DNA of 64,000 bases, taken from positions 122,501-186,500 of the forward strand of contig NZ_CP018049.1 in NCBI RefSeq assembly GCF_002934065.1, given 5' to 3'. The translations under genes were made by a program, and so were the position numbers. This stretch comes from Pseudomonas orientalis (GTDB lineage: Bacteria > Pseudomonadota > Gammaproteobacteria > Pseudomonadales > Pseudomonadaceae). A model generated the notes under the pieces. That model searched no databases. It was given only the letters and a program-made list of their open reading frames with translations, and was not told the origin of the DNA. Below, piece by piece: positions 43,603 to 52,867 of the stretch; the stretch's first letter is position 1; each line of letters begins with the position of its first letter.

Positions 43603-44307
43603 TCAACGATTCTGCAAAAACACCACATACCCCCGAAACCACTCACTCCCCTGCAAATACCCCGGCGCCTCCCACTCTCCACCCTGAATCAAGCCGACCT
43701 TGAACGGCACGCCCATCCGGTTCATCCGGGGCAAATAGGCCGCGTAGTCTGGAATGCTGTGGCGTCCCTGGTACGTCTGCACCACCACTTCATCCACCAC
43801 GCCCTTGAGCTGGGCGATGGCGGCCGGGTCGGCGTTGCTGCTCCAGTCCATCAAGCCGGTGATGCTCAAGCGCAGGTCGGCCGGCAGGCGCTGGCGCAGG
43901 TCGCGCAGGAAGGCGGCGTATTCGTGCAGGTATTGGGTGCGGGCGTCGAAGTCGATCTGGATGCCGACCACCGGGTTGCCCGCGTCACGCCAGCGTTGCA
44001 CCTGGCCGAGCAGTTGGGTGTAGACCGGTTCCGGCCAGTGCAAGGTATGGGCGCGGTAGACCACCCAGATAGTGCCCTGGGTGATGCGCGGCACGCTCAT
44101 GCCCTGGGCGATCAGTTGCACGCCGCGTTGCGGTGCGCGGCGCGTGGAGTTGATCTGGCCCTGGAGGATGTACAGGGTTTTGGCCTGCTTGAGCACCGGC
44201 TGGGGCGTGACGCCGCTCCACAACCAGAAGGCGTCGTAGTCACGGGCGTCGACGGCGCCGAAGGCCGGGCTCGCCAGCAACAGCAAGCCCAGCCACAGCG
44301 ACTTCAC
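43603..44307 (-). CDS. DUF3142 family secreted protein
   Basis: A 234-aa protein with signal peptide MKSLWLGLLLLASPAFGAVDA, followed by a TIM-barrel-like domain: YDAFWLWSGVTPQP, ILQGQINS, IWVVYRAHTLHWPE, VVGIQIDFDART, LSITGLMDWSSN, EVVVQTYQGRHS and VGLIQGG. These regularly spaced beta-strand ends with acidic residues (QIDFDA) resemble glycoside-hydrolase-like barrels. The long frame begins at 44334, but GTG 44307 starts the signal peptide and shares GTGA with the upstream stop, so I choose it. Function unknown. It is translationally coupled to the preceding helical-repeat protein. Confidence 0.8.
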   Translation of the reverse strand: MKSLWLGLLLLASPAFGAVDARDYDAFWLWSGVTPQPVLKQAKTLYILQGQINSTRRAPQRGVQLIAQGMSVPRITQGTIWVVYRAHTLHWPEPVYTQLLGQVQRWRDAGNPVVGIQIDFDARTQYLHEYAAFLRDLRQRLPADLRLSITGLMDWSSNADPAAIAQLKGVVDEVVVQTYQGRHSIPDYAAYLPRMNRMGVPFKVGLIQGGEWEAPGYLQGSEWFRGYVVFLQNR

Positions 44308-46466
44308 CAGTAGTACTGCAGCGATTTGCCCCACTGCGTGTCGGCGTAACCGCTCTTGAGCTGGCGGAACCAGCCTTTGCGCACGGCCGGCGCCACGTCT
44401 TCACCGCCGCAACTGTTGTAGCCGGCCGGCGCGTAGCAGTTGATGGCGCGAAACAGTGCGTAGGCCTTGTCGGTTTTCGGTGCCTTGGCGTTGGCGATCA
44501 CCTGCTTGTAGCCGTCCAGGCGCGAGAAGGTCTCACCCTTGAAGTCCGAGGCGGTGCTGCCCAGGCTCCCGGCGGCGCGGGGTTGTTCCAGGGGCATGCC
44601 GTCCAGGCCGTTGCGCAGGATGAACTCACCGAAACAGTTCAGGGCGTGAGGGTTTTTAGCATCCTCCTGCAAGGTCGTGGCGGTTTGCGCGATGCCTGGG
44701 CAGGCGTAGCCGGATTCGGCCTTGTCACCGTTCCACTGGAACAGCTTCAAGGTCTGGCCGCTGGTGTAGGTGTAGCCCAGGCTGGTGCCGAGCTTGTCTT
44801 CGGACAACGAGGCTTGCTTGAGGTCGTCGGCAAAGGTCGCGAACTGGCGGTGCAGCAGGTCTTTGTAGAGCAGCACGAATTGTGCGCTCTGGCGTTCGGT
44901 CGGGTCGCTGGCGTTAGCGATCTGCTGGCGCAGCAGGTCGGGGCCGGCGACGTTGCGCAGCAGAATGTAGCGCACCTGTTTGGCGCTGATCGGCGAGTCG
45001 GCGGCGAATACCTTGGCCAGTTGGCCGCTGCGCTCGTAGTTCATCGCCAGGGCCAGCTCCAACTGGTCGCGTTGCAGCGGTTGCCTGGCCAGCGGCAGCA
45101 GTTGCAGCCACAGGGCTTGCGCACCTGCCCAGTCTTGTTTGGCTTCCAGGGCCAGGGCGCGCAGGGTTTGCTGGCTGAAGGCGAAATAGTCCAGGGTTGA
45201 CGGCACGTCCGCCGGCAGGTGCTTGAGGGCAGTGTCGGGTTGATGCTCGACGTACAGGGCATACGCCGCTTGCAGGTAGTCGAACAATGCCGGTTCGTTG
45301 GCAAAGGTGCTCTTTTGCTTGTCGAGGTCTGCGCGGCTCAACAGGGGCGGGGTGTGGGCACGCATCGCCATCAGGTCGCTGACCACCTGCAGCATCGGGC
45401 TGTTCGTCGACGTGTTGCCGGCCATCAGTAACTTGAGGTCGGCCTCTTCGACCAATTCGTCCACGCTCACATTGCGCTGGGCGTCGGTGGCCTCGGTCAG
45501 CTGCCAGGTGAAGTCTTCGGCAAGCCTGGCATCGTCGTTCGCCAGCCAGTGCACCCGGCGCAGCAGGCCACGGGCGGAGGCCACGTAATCGCCTTGTGGA
45601 TACGTTTTCAGGTAAGCGAGAAAGCCTTGTTCGGCGTGGTTCAACGCGGGCTTGTCCACCTGCTCGCGCTGCGGCATGCCGTATTCGTCGAACGCTTGGG
45701 CCTGGGCCTGGTTCAGCGAGGTGCGCGCGCTCATGTACAGCGCCGTTTCCTTCAGCCAGGGCGCATCGCTGGTCGCGGCGGCGGCGAAACCGCGCTCGGC
45801 GTCACCGAAGCGGCCACTGTAGAAGTCAGCGGCGGCCTGCAAATAAGTGCGAAACAGTTGGGCGTTGGCCGAGGGCGTCAACTGCGCGTCCACCACCTGG
45901 CCGTCCCAGTCGCAGGTCGTCAGCAGCTGCAAACGGGCTTTGACCAATACGTCGCGCTCAGCCGGCGGCATATCGGCCTTGATCACTTGGCTGATATACG
46001 CCGTGGCGCTGTCGTCATTGTTGCTGCGGCAGCGGCTGCCTTCACCATTGAGGAAGGCTTCGCCGGCGGTCTTGTATTCCTCGCGCTTGATGCCCAGCGG
46101 CTGGAGCAGGGTGTCGAGCTCGGCGGTGCGTGAATCGTCCGCCTGGTTATCGGGCTCATCGCTCGCGGCTGGAATCGGCATCAGGCGATACACCGGAAAC
46201 GGCACCGGGCCGAACCCTTGGGCCAAGTCGTCTTCGCCCAAGGCATTGGGCGTCAGCGGCGCGGCTTTTTTATCGGCCAGCAACAGGCGCAGGTTGACCC
46301 GGCTATCGTTGCCCGGGCTGAGGAAAGGCTGGTTGCTGCACGGTTCGAGACTGTCACGCGAGACCCGCCAGTCGGGGTAGCACGAGTCGTCGGAACTGGC
46401 TTGGGCCGCCAGGGGAATAACGGCCAGCAAGGCCAGAGCCAGAGGTGACAGCAAACCGATGCGCAT
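44304..46466 (-). CDS. Periplasmic alpha-helical repeat protein of unknown function
   Basis: 720 aa with a signal peptide (MRIGLLSPLALALLAVIPLAAQAS). Past residue 170 the sequence is mostly amphipathic helices in TPR/solenoid style (FYSGRFGDAERGFAAAATSDAPWLKETALYMSARTSLNQAQ; FLAYLKTYPQGDYVASARGLLRRVHWL). The C-terminus has several cysteines (CYAPAGYNSCGGED) that could form disulfides. Similar Pseudomonas proteins carry the label 'outer membrane assembly lipoprotein YfiO', but there is no lipobox here and the length is about three times that of BamD/YfiO. Forms a two-gene operon with the DUF3142 gene. Confidence 0.78.
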   Translation of the reverse strand: MRIGLLSPLALALLAVIPLAAQASSDDSCYPDWRVSRDSLEPCSNQPFLSPGNDSRVNLRLLLADKKAAPLTPNALGEDDLAQGFGPVPFPVYRLMPIPAASDEPDNQADDSRTAELDTLLQPLGIKREEYKTAGEAFLNGEGSRCRSNNDDSATAYISQVIKADMPPAERDVLVKARLQLLTTCDWDGQVVDAQLTPSANAQLFRTYLQAAADFYSGRFGDAERGFAAAATSDAPWLKETALYMSARTSLNQAQAQAFDEYGMPQREQVDKPALNHAEQGFLAYLKTYPQGDYVASARGLLRRVHWLANDDARLAEDFTWQLTEATDAQRNVSVDELVEEADLKLLMAGNTSTNSPMLQVVSDLMAMRAHTPPLLSRADLDKQKSTFANEPALFDYLQAAYALYVEHQPDTALKHLPADVPSTLDYFAFSQQTLRALALEAKQDWAGAQALWLQLLPLARQPLQRDQLELALAMNYERSGQLAKVFAADSPISAKQVRYILLRNVAGPDLLRQQIANASDPTERQSAQFVLLYKDLLHRQFATFADDLKQASLSEDKLGTSLGYTYTSGQTLKLFQWNGDKAESGYACPGIAQTATTLQEDAKNPHALNCFGEFILRNGLDGMPLEQPRAAGSLGSTASDFKGETFSRLDGYKQVIANAKAPKTDKAYALFRAINCYAPAGYNSCGGEDVAPAVRKGWFRQLKSGYADTQWGKSLQYYW

Positions 46467-46657
46467 AACGTTTCCTTGATCCTGAGTCCGTGGAGGAGGG
46501 CAATCATAGCCTGATCCTACGAGTGCTTCGGTGAAGGCCTACGCAAATTGTTGATTTGTCTGATTCCAGCAACGGGCCCACCGCTTTTGGCCTAAAGTGG
46601 CGGTGTTTGCGCATGCGCAGGGTGTGTCCTGTAGAGGGCAGTCGTAACGGAGTCGAT

Positions 46658-48238
46658 ATGCGTCGGTCGGTGGTAGAGCAAAATGAAAAAGTCCGGGTCT
46701 TGCCTGCGTTCAATCGCCTGACCCGGGACGGCGCCGGGTGGCTCAGCCGCCTCTGGTGGGTGCCGATCCTGGCGCTGGCCATGGTCCTGCGGTTCTACCA
46801 CCTGACGTCGGCGGCGATCTGGGGTGACGAAGGCTCGAGCCTCTTGCTCAGCGAATATGCGCTGGCCGACCTGTGGTTTCACGCCGCCCACGATGTGCAT
46901 CCGCCGCTGTATTTTGTGCTGCTGCGCGGCTGGATCGAAGTGTTTGGCGACAGCATCTGGTCGATCAGGAGCATGAGCGCCATCCCCGGTGCCGTCGTGG
47001 TGGGCCTGGGGATCTGGCTGACGCGGCAGCTGTCCACCCGTCGCGCGGCGCTGCTGGCCGGCATCCTGCTGGCGCTGCTGCCGACGGCGGTGCGCTACAG
47101 CCAGGAAGTGCGCATGTATTCGCTGCTCGGCGTATGGCTGTTGGGGGCGACGCTGGCGTTGGTCTACTGGCTGCGCCAGCCCGAGCGCACGCGTTACCTG
47201 GCCGCTTATGTGCTGTTGATGAGCGCCGGTTTCTACACCCATTATTTCACCGCGCTGTGCGTGCTGGTGCACTGGGCGTACCTGGGGCTGCACTCGCCAG
47301 GCCCGCGTCTGATCACGCGCCCGGCATGGTGGGTGGCCAACGCCGCGATTGTGGCGTTGTACCTGCCCTGGCTGCCGAATCTTCTGGACCTGGTGCAGCA
47401 CGTCGAACAACTCAAGGTAGGCGGGGACATTGGTTGGGAGGAGCCGGTCAACCTGCTGTCCCTGCCCTCTATGATCTGGCAGTTCGTGTTGCAGGATGAA
47501 GGCGTTGATTTCTGGGCGCCGCTGTTCTGGGCCTTTCCGCTGCTGTTGGTCGCAGTGGTCCTGGTAACGGCATGGCGCAACTCCGGGGCTCATTTGCCTG
47601 CGTTGTTTTTCTTGCTGCCGTTGCTGTTGGTGTACGGTGTGTCGTTTATCTCGCCGGTCTTTATCGAGCGCTATCTCACGGTGTACGCCCTGGGCTTGCC
47701 GATCGTCCTGGCGATGGCCATCGACCGCTTGCCGTCACGCCAGTCATGGTTGGGCGCAGCGCTGTTGGTGCTGTTTGTGGGCATGGAATTGCTGGGCCTG
47801 AAGAACAACTTCGAGGTAGATGAACAGGATCAATTCAACGTGCCGGTGGAGTTCGTTAATCGAAATTACCAGGAGGACGACCGCATCGTCCTCAGCGACA
47901 TGATGTGGTACCTCAGCTACGTGTATTACGACCAGACCGACGCGCAGTTGCAGCTTTACACCCCGCCCAAACCCGACGGCACCTCGACGCGACCGAATGC
48001 CTATGGTTTCGGCACGCTGGTGGACCAGGACGGTGGGCGCATCTACCTGGATCGCCTGTCAGCACTGCCTGTTCAAACGCGGCGGGTATGGTTGATCAGC
48101 AGCAACGAAGCGCCGGATGAATTCGCGCCGCTGCCGAACGGCTGGCGCGAACTCAGTCGCCAGGACGGCGGAGGCGCCAGGGCGCGGTTGTTTGTGTTGT
48201 GCAATGTGCCGGCGCCGCAGCCTGAGGGTTGCCGCTAG
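46658..48238 (+). CDS. GT39-like membrane glycosyltransferase
   Basis: About 526 aa. The first periplasmic loop, after TM1 (WWVPILALAMVLRFYHL), holds the acidic motif AAIWGDEGSSLLLSEYALADLW and the sequence AAHDVHPPLYFVLLRGWIEVFGDS, features of dolichyl/undecaprenyl-phosphate mannosyl- or arabinosyltransferases (PMT_2/ArnT class). About ten further hydrophobic segments and a soluble C-terminal domain follow. Such enzymes move a sugar from a lipid carrier to protein, lipid A or polysaccharide outside the membrane. The frame is open from 46556, but GGAG lies 7 bases before ATG 46658. Acceptor unknown; it is divergent from the helical-repeat gene. Confidence 0.85.
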   Translation: MRRSVVEQNEKVRVLPAFNRLTRDGAGWLSRLWWVPILALAMVLRFYHLTSAAIWGDEGSSLLLSEYALADLWFHAAHDVHPPLYFVLLRGWIEVFGDSIWSIRSMSAIPGAVVVGLGIWLTRQLSTRRAALLAGILLALLPTAVRYSQEVRMYSLLGVWLLGATLALVYWLRQPERTRYLAAYVLLMSAGFYTHYFTALCVLVHWAYLGLHSPGPRLITRPAWWVANAAIVALYLPWLPNLLDLVQHVEQLKVGGDIGWEEPVNLLSLPSMIWQFVLQDEGVDFWAPLFWAFPLLLVAVVLVTAWRNSGAHLPALFFLLPLLLVYGVSFISPVFIERYLTVYALGLPIVLAMAIDRLPSRQSWLGAALLVLFVGMELLGLKNNFEVDEQDQFNVPVEFVNRNYQEDDRIVLSDMMWYLSYVYYDQTDAQLQLYTPPKPDGTSTRPNAYGFGTLVDQDGGRIYLDRLSALPVQTRRVWLISSNEAPDEFAPLPNGWRELSRQDGGGARARLFVLCNVPAPQPEGCR

Positions 48239-48431
48239 ACGCTGTTGAACAGGTTTATGAGGAACATTCCATGGAATCGCCCCTGCGCAGCGAGTTGAAC
48301 CTGACGTTGCAGGATGGTCGAGGGGTGTAAAAAAATATCCAGAAAAACGCAAATATGTAAAAAAAATTGGTGAGTGGTAAAAAAAACTGGGATTTAATCG
48401 TTCAAGTTAATTTTTTCTGAAAGGGCTCGCC
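48239..48431. promoter_or_regulatory. AT-rich promoter region with phased A-tracts before the Fic gene
   Basis: GTAAAAAAA occurs at 48327, 48357 and 48377, 30 and 20 bases apart (about three and two helical turns). Such phased A-tracts bend DNA. AAAGGG lies shortly before the fic ATG. No gene in this gap. Confidence 0.5.
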
Positions 48432-49904
48432 ATGCCGACAGTCGGATACGCTCACCTGTGTGAGGCGCTGGATCTAAAGGTGATAGCACCGCTGCGGGCT
48501 GCGATGATCAAGCCGGTGACCAGGATTACCCTGATCGGTGACTGTCTGGCGGTGCCCCATTCGGTGGCGCCCCCGAAACATGCGCTGTTTGAGCACGTAC
48601 TGTTTGCACTTAAGCATGAAGGCGTGAATCTGGCGCTACTTGCCCCGGTATTTGAACAGCTCGGCCCAGAACCGTTCCTGGAGGCGCTGGCCGACTCGCC
48701 CAATGGTGCGTTTATCCGAAAAGCCTGTTTTCTTTGGGAGGGCTTTACCGGGAAAATGCTTGATCACACCCTTCCTGTTCGTGGGCGCGTCGTTCCCTTG
48801 TTCGACCCCCAGCGCTATGTGACTGGCCCAAGTATTCGCAACAGTCGTTGGCGAGTGGATTTCAATGGTTTGGGCTCTTTGCATTATTGCGCCACCGTAG
48901 AGCGAACGCCTGAGCTGGAAGCGTTGTTGGCGCTTGATGTATTGGCTCGTGCCAAATCCTTCATGGCCACCCTCCCACCCGCAATGATGGACCGCGCCAT
49001 CCAGTGGGCGTACCTGCACGAAACCCGCGATTCATTTGCCATCGAAAAAGAACAACCCAGCGAAGAAAAATCCCGTCGCTTCGTTCAACTCCTGCGCCAG
49101 GCTCACGAAGGCCGTTTGCTCACCGAGGACTACTTGGTCGAGCTGCAAAACAGCACCGTCTCCAACCCCTTCGACAAAGCCGTCGCGTTTCGCCACGAAC
49201 AGAACCACCTGCACAACGGGCTGCGCGGCGCAGCCGGTGTGAGCTACGTACCGCCAGCCCCCGCGCTTTGCCAGGAATTGATGGAAGAGCTGATGGCCTT
49301 CGCCAACCAACCCGTGCGAGACGTCGATCCTTTGGTTGCGGCGGCGGTCACCGCTTTCGGCTTCGTCTTCCTGCACCCGTTCATGGACGGTAACGGGCGC
49401 CTGTCTCGCTTCCTGATTCACCAGACGCTTTGCCACTACGGTGCACTGGAAAATGGCTTGTTGCTACCGGTCTCCGTCGCCATGAAGCACGAAGAGCAAG
49501 CCTATCTGGAGGCACTCAAGACCTTCTCCCAGCCGACGCGGGAGTTCTGGAAGGTTACTTGGTTGGACGCCGACCACATGGCGTTCGACTTCATCGGTCA
49601 CCCCTCGATCTACCGCTACTGGGACGCCACCCGCTGCGTCGAATTCACCCTGCAAATGGCCCGCCGCGCACTGGAAGTCGAACTGCGCGAAGAAACCGAA
49701 TTCCTCGACCGCTACGACCGTGTGATCAAGGCGGTAAACCAACGCTACGACGTACGTGGGAGTGATTTGTCGAAGCTGGTAATGATGTGCCTGGATAACG
49801 AGGGGAAGGTCTCGAAGCACCGACGCAAGCAGTTTCAGTACTGCGTGCCGGAGGAGGTGTTTGGGTTTATTGAAGAGGAGACCATGAGGTTGATTGGCGA
49901 GTAA
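48432..49904 (+). CDS. Fic-domain protein (probable AMPylator)
   Basis: 490 aa. The Fic core has the complete catalytic motif H315-PFMDGNGRLSR, so transfer of AMP from ATP to a protein hydroxyl is expected. A candidate inhibitory helix lies N-terminal (AYLHETRDSFAIEKEQ): S201-x3-E205 fits the (S/T)xxxE(G/N) rule, but the next residue is K206 instead of Gly/Asn. The first 190 residues are of the type found in large class II Fic proteins; the C-terminal 100 residues look like a winged-helix region (DLSKLVMMCLDNEGKVSKHRRKQFQYCVPEEVFGFIEEE). A stand-alone gene with its own AT-rich promoter. Targets unknown. Confidence 0.9.
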   Translation: MPTVGYAHLCEALDLKVIAPLRAAMIKPVTRITLIGDCLAVPHSVAPPKHALFEHVLFALKHEGVNLALLAPVFEQLGPEPFLEALADSPNGAFIRKACFLWEGFTGKMLDHTLPVRGRVVPLFDPQRYVTGPSIRNSRWRVDFNGLGSLHYCATVERTPELEALLALDVLARAKSFMATLPPAMMDRAIQWAYLHETRDSFAIEKEQPSEEKSRRFVQLLRQAHEGRLLTEDYLVELQNSTVSNPFDKAVAFRHEQNHLHNGLRGAAGVSYVPPAPALCQELMEELMAFANQPVRDVDPLVAAAVTAFGFVFLHPFMDGNGRLSRFLIHQTLCHYGALENGLLLPVSVAMKHEEQAYLEALKTFSQPTREFWKVTWLDADHMAFDFIGHPSIYRYWDATRCVEFTLQMARRALEVELREETEFLDRYDRVIKAVNQRYDVRGSDLSKLVMMCLDNEGKVSKHRRKQFQYCVPEEVFGFIEEETMRLIGE

Positions 49905-49928
49905 AAGAGCGATTCCTCCCAGATCTGA

Positions 49929-50022
49929 ATATGGGAGGGAGCTTGCTCCCGATGGGGGAGTGTCAGCGAATGCGTCAATAACTGACGCACCGCCATCGGG
50001 GGCAAGCCCCCTCCCACATTGG
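49929..50022. repeat. REP pair between fic and the MarR gene
   Basis: ATATGGGAGGGAGCTTGCTC at the left (with GAGC in place of GGGC) and CATCGGGGGCAAGCCCCCTC at the right. The left arm is a diverged copy, the right arm standard. Confidence 0.88.
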
Positions 50023-50075
50023 TCCTGCGGTGTCGCCGCTGAATCGCTCCACCCATCGAGAAATTGTTTCAAAAC

Positions 50076-50123
50076 TTGACGGCACCTCATCCCTCCACCA
50101 TATTAATAGTTAGCAAACTAACT
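50076..50123 (+). promoter_or_regulatory. Promoter and MarR-type operator of the FUSC exporter operon
   Basis: TTGACG (50076-50081) and TATTAAT (50101-50107) form a -35/-10 pair with 19-base spacing. Immediately after comes the perfect dyad AGTTAG-CAAA-CTAACT (50108-50123), overlapping the likely transcription start. It is a good site for repression by the MarR protein encoded 17 bases downstream. Confidence 0.65.
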
Positions 50124-50139
50124 GTATGCGAACTATCCA

Positions 50140-50586
50140 GTGTCCCAATCCCTCGAACAACTCCAGATGAACCTCAGCAGCAGCATGGTGGTGGGCGCCC
50201 GTAACTGGCGCAAAATCTGCCAGGCCACGCTGGTGAGCTATGGCATCTCTGAAGCCTGCGCCGTGCCGCTGTTGATGATCGGCCGCCTGGGCGATGGTGT
50301 GCATCAGGTCAAAGTGGCCCAGGCTTCGGGCATGGAAAGCCCGTCGCTGGTGCGCCTGCTCGACCGGCTGTGCAGCGACGGTTATGTGTGCCGCACCGAA
50401 GACATCCATGACCGTCGCGCCAAGGCGTTGAGCCTCACCGAGCGCGGTCGTGAGCTGGTGCAGGCAGTGGAAGCCCAACTGGTGCGCCTGCGCAAGGAAG
50501 TCCTGGTAGACATCGCCGCCACCGATCTGGAAGCCGCGCTGCGCGTGCTGCGCGCCTTCGAGGCGGCCGAGGCGGTAGCGCCTTGA
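50140..50586 (+). CDS. MarR-family transcriptional regulator
   Basis: 148 aa with the MarR winged helix: VKVAQASGMESPSLVRLLDRLCSDGYVCRTEDIHDRRAKALSLTERGREL, including the wing motif D.RRAK..SLT. First gene of the exporter operon; its stop overlaps the TTG start of the next gene (TTGA). MarR proteins of this arrangement repress the pump and let go when an aromatic acid or other toxic compound binds. Start GTG at 50140; the palindrome lies just upstream. Confidence 0.93.
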   Translation: MSQSLEQLQMNLSSSMVVGARNWRKICQATLVSYGISEACAVPLLMIGRLGDGVHQVKVAQASGMESPSLVRLLDRLCSDGYVCRTEDIHDRRAKALSLTERGRELVQAVEAQLVRLRKEVLVDIAATDLEAALRVLRAFEAAEAVAP

Positions 50587-52661
50587 ACGGATTCTTTACC
50601 GGTTTTCCGCCTGCTCGCGACTGGTTCTACGGGGTGCGTACCTTCGCCGCGTCGATGATCGCGCTGTACATCGCCATGCTCATGCAAATGCCGCGTCCGT
50701 ATTGGGCGATGGCCACGGTGTATATCGTCTCCAGCCCGTTTGTCGGCCCCACCAGTTCCAAAGCGTTGTACCGCGCGATCGGCACGTTGATGGGCGCGGC
50801 GGCGGCGGTGTTATTTGTGCCGATGTTCGTGCAGTCACCCTACATTCTGGTGGTGGTGATCGCCCTGTGGACGGGCACCTTGCTGTTCCTTTCCCTGCAT
50901 CTGCGCACGGCCAACAGCTACGCCCTGATGCTGGCCGGCTACACCTTGCCGCTGATTGCCCTGCCGGTGGTGGACAACCCCCTGGCGGTGTGGGATGTGG
51001 CCGAGGCGCGTACCGAGGAAATCTTCCTCGGCATCGCCGTGGCGGCCGTGGTGGGTGCGATGTTCTGGCCGCGTCGCCTGATGCCGGTGTTCGATGGCTC
51101 GGTTGCCAAGTGGTTTACCGACGCCCAGGTCTACAGCCAGCGCTTTCTCACCCGCGATGTGGAGCCTGAAGCCATCAGCGGCCTGCGCGGCGGCATGGTC
51201 GCCACGTTCAACACCCTCGAGTTGATGATCGGCCAGTTGCCCCACGAAGGCGCGCGGCCGCAGACGGTGCGCAACACCAAGGAATTGCGCGGGCGCATGA
51301 TCCACCTGTTGCCGGTGATCGATGCCCTGGACGATGCGGTGTACGCCATTGAACATCGCGCGCCGCAATTTCTCGATCGGCTCACGCCGTTGCTGCAAGC
51401 CGCCAACGCCTGGCTGCAAAGCACCACCGAAACCGCGCCACTGGAACGCTGGCGCGTGCTGCGTGACAAGATCGACGCCGCGCAACCCCAGGGCGCAGCG
51501 CTGGACGACCGCCACACGCTGCTGTTCTCCAACGCCCTGTATCGCCTCGGTGAGTGGGTCGACCTGTGGCAGGACTGCCGCAGCCTGCAAGCCGCCATTC
51601 AGTGCGAAAGCCAGGACACCTGGCGCGCCGTCTACCGCCACTGGCGCCTGGGCCGGCTTACGCCATTTCTTGATCGTGGCCTGATGTTCTACTCGGCGTT
51701 TTCCACCGTCACCGCGATCATCGTCGCCTCGGTGTTGTGGATTTTGCTGGGCTGGACCGACGGCGGCAGTGCGGTGATCCTGGCGGCGGTGGCGTGCAGC
51801 TTTTTCGCCTCGATGGACGACCCCGCGCCGCAGATCTATCGGTTCTTTTTCTGGACCGCCATGTCGGTGCTGTTCGCCAGCCTCTATCTGTTCCTGGTGC
51901 TGCCCAACCTGCACGATTTCCCCATGCTGGTGCTGGCGTTCGCCGTGCCGTTCATCTGCATCGGCACCCTCACCGTGCAGCCACGGTTCTACCTGGGCAT
52001 GCTGCTGACGCTGGTCAACACCTCGTCGTTCATCAGCATCCAGGGCGCCTATGACGCGGACTTCCTCAACTTCGCCAACGTCAATCTGGCCGGGCCCGTG
52101 GGCCTGCTGTTTGCCTTTGTATGGACCCTGATTGCACGGCCCTTCGGCGCCGAACTGGCGGCCAAGCGCCTGACCCGTTTCAGTTGGCGCGACATCGTCA
52201 GCCTTACCGAACCCGCCACCCTGGCCGAACATCGGCACATGGCCGCCCAAATGCTCGACCGCCTGATGCAGCACCTGCCGCGCCTGGGCCTCACGGGCCA
52301 GGACACCGGCACCGCCCTGCGCGACTTGCGCGTGGCGCTGAACCTGCTCGATCTGCTCGCCTACTCGCCGCGCATCCTCGGCGTGCCGCGCGTGCTGCTC
52401 AACCAGGTGGTGGAAGGCGTGGGCGGTTATTTCAAGGCCTGCCTCAAGGCCGGTGAACGCTTGCCCGCGCCCAGCGGTCTGCTGATGACCCTGGACCGCA
52501 CGCGCCGCGCCCTCAACGGCCAGGGCCTGCAAGACGGCGATGACACGCGCCTGCACCTGCTGCATGCCCTGGCCGGCCTGCGCCTGGCGCTGTTGCCTGG
52601 TGTGGAGTTCATTGGCGGCACGGAAATCGAAGCGCCGTTACCGGATGGAGCGCCCCTATGA
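50583..52661 (+). CDS. FUSC-family inner-membrane exporter subunit (AaeB-like)
   Basis: 692 aa with two blocks of about five to six membrane helices (about 20-165 and 370-500) separated and followed by long cytoplasmic helical parts, the FUSC/AaeB layout. Signature-like WFYGVRTFAASMIALYIAMLMQMPRPYWAMATVYIVSSPFVG opens the protein. AaeB-type proteins export aromatic carboxylic acids together with AaeA. TTG start overlapping the MarR stop; the next gene overlaps by 4 bases. Confidence 0.9.
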   Translation: MNGFFTGFPPARDWFYGVRTFAASMIALYIAMLMQMPRPYWAMATVYIVSSPFVGPTSSKALYRAIGTLMGAAAAVLFVPMFVQSPYILVVVIALWTGTLLFLSLHLRTANSYALMLAGYTLPLIALPVVDNPLAVWDVAEARTEEIFLGIAVAAVVGAMFWPRRLMPVFDGSVAKWFTDAQVYSQRFLTRDVEPEAISGLRGGMVATFNTLELMIGQLPHEGARPQTVRNTKELRGRMIHLLPVIDALDDAVYAIEHRAPQFLDRLTPLLQAANAWLQSTTETAPLERWRVLRDKIDAAQPQGAALDDRHTLLFSNALYRLGEWVDLWQDCRSLQAAIQCESQDTWRAVYRHWRLGRLTPFLDRGLMFYSAFSTVTAIIVASVLWILLGWTDGGSAVILAAVACSFFASMDDPAPQIYRFFFWTAMSVLFASLYLFLVLPNLHDFPMLVLAFAVPFICIGTLTVQPRFYLGMLLTLVNTSSFISIQGAYDADFLNFANVNLAGPVGLLFAFVWTLIARPFGAELAAKRLTRFSWRDIVSLTEPATLAEHRHMAAQMLDRLMQHLPRLGLTGQDTGTALRDLRVALNLLDLLAYSPRILGVPRVLLNQVVEGVGGYFKACLKAGERLPAPSGLLMTLDRTRRALNGQGLQDGDDTRLHLLHALAGLRLALLPGVEFIGGTEIEAPLPDGAPL

Positions 52662-52867
52662 TCGGTGACCTGGATATCAGCGGCGTCTTCCTGCCCACGC
52701 TGCTGGTGCTGATGGGCATTACCTATGTGTTGTTCCTGGTGCTGCACGGGCTGTTGACGCGCATGCACTTCTATCGCCTGGTCTGGCACCGGGCATTGTT
52801 CAATGTGGGGCTGTACGCGCTGTTGCTGGGCGCGGTGGACTCACTCAGTCGATATCTGATGACATGA
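52658..52867 (+). CDS. DUF1656 small membrane protein (AaeX-like)
   Basis: 69 aa with two membrane helices (LLVLMGITYVLFLVLHGLL and ALFNVGLYALLLGAVDSL) and the family start GDLDISGVFLPTLL. Always found beside FUSC and HlyD genes; role unclear. Overlaps both neighbours by 4 bases (ATGA). Confidence 0.9.
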   Translation: MIGDLDISGVFLPTLLVLMGITYVLFLVLHGLLTRMHFYRLVWHRALFNVGLYALLLGAVDSLSRYLMT

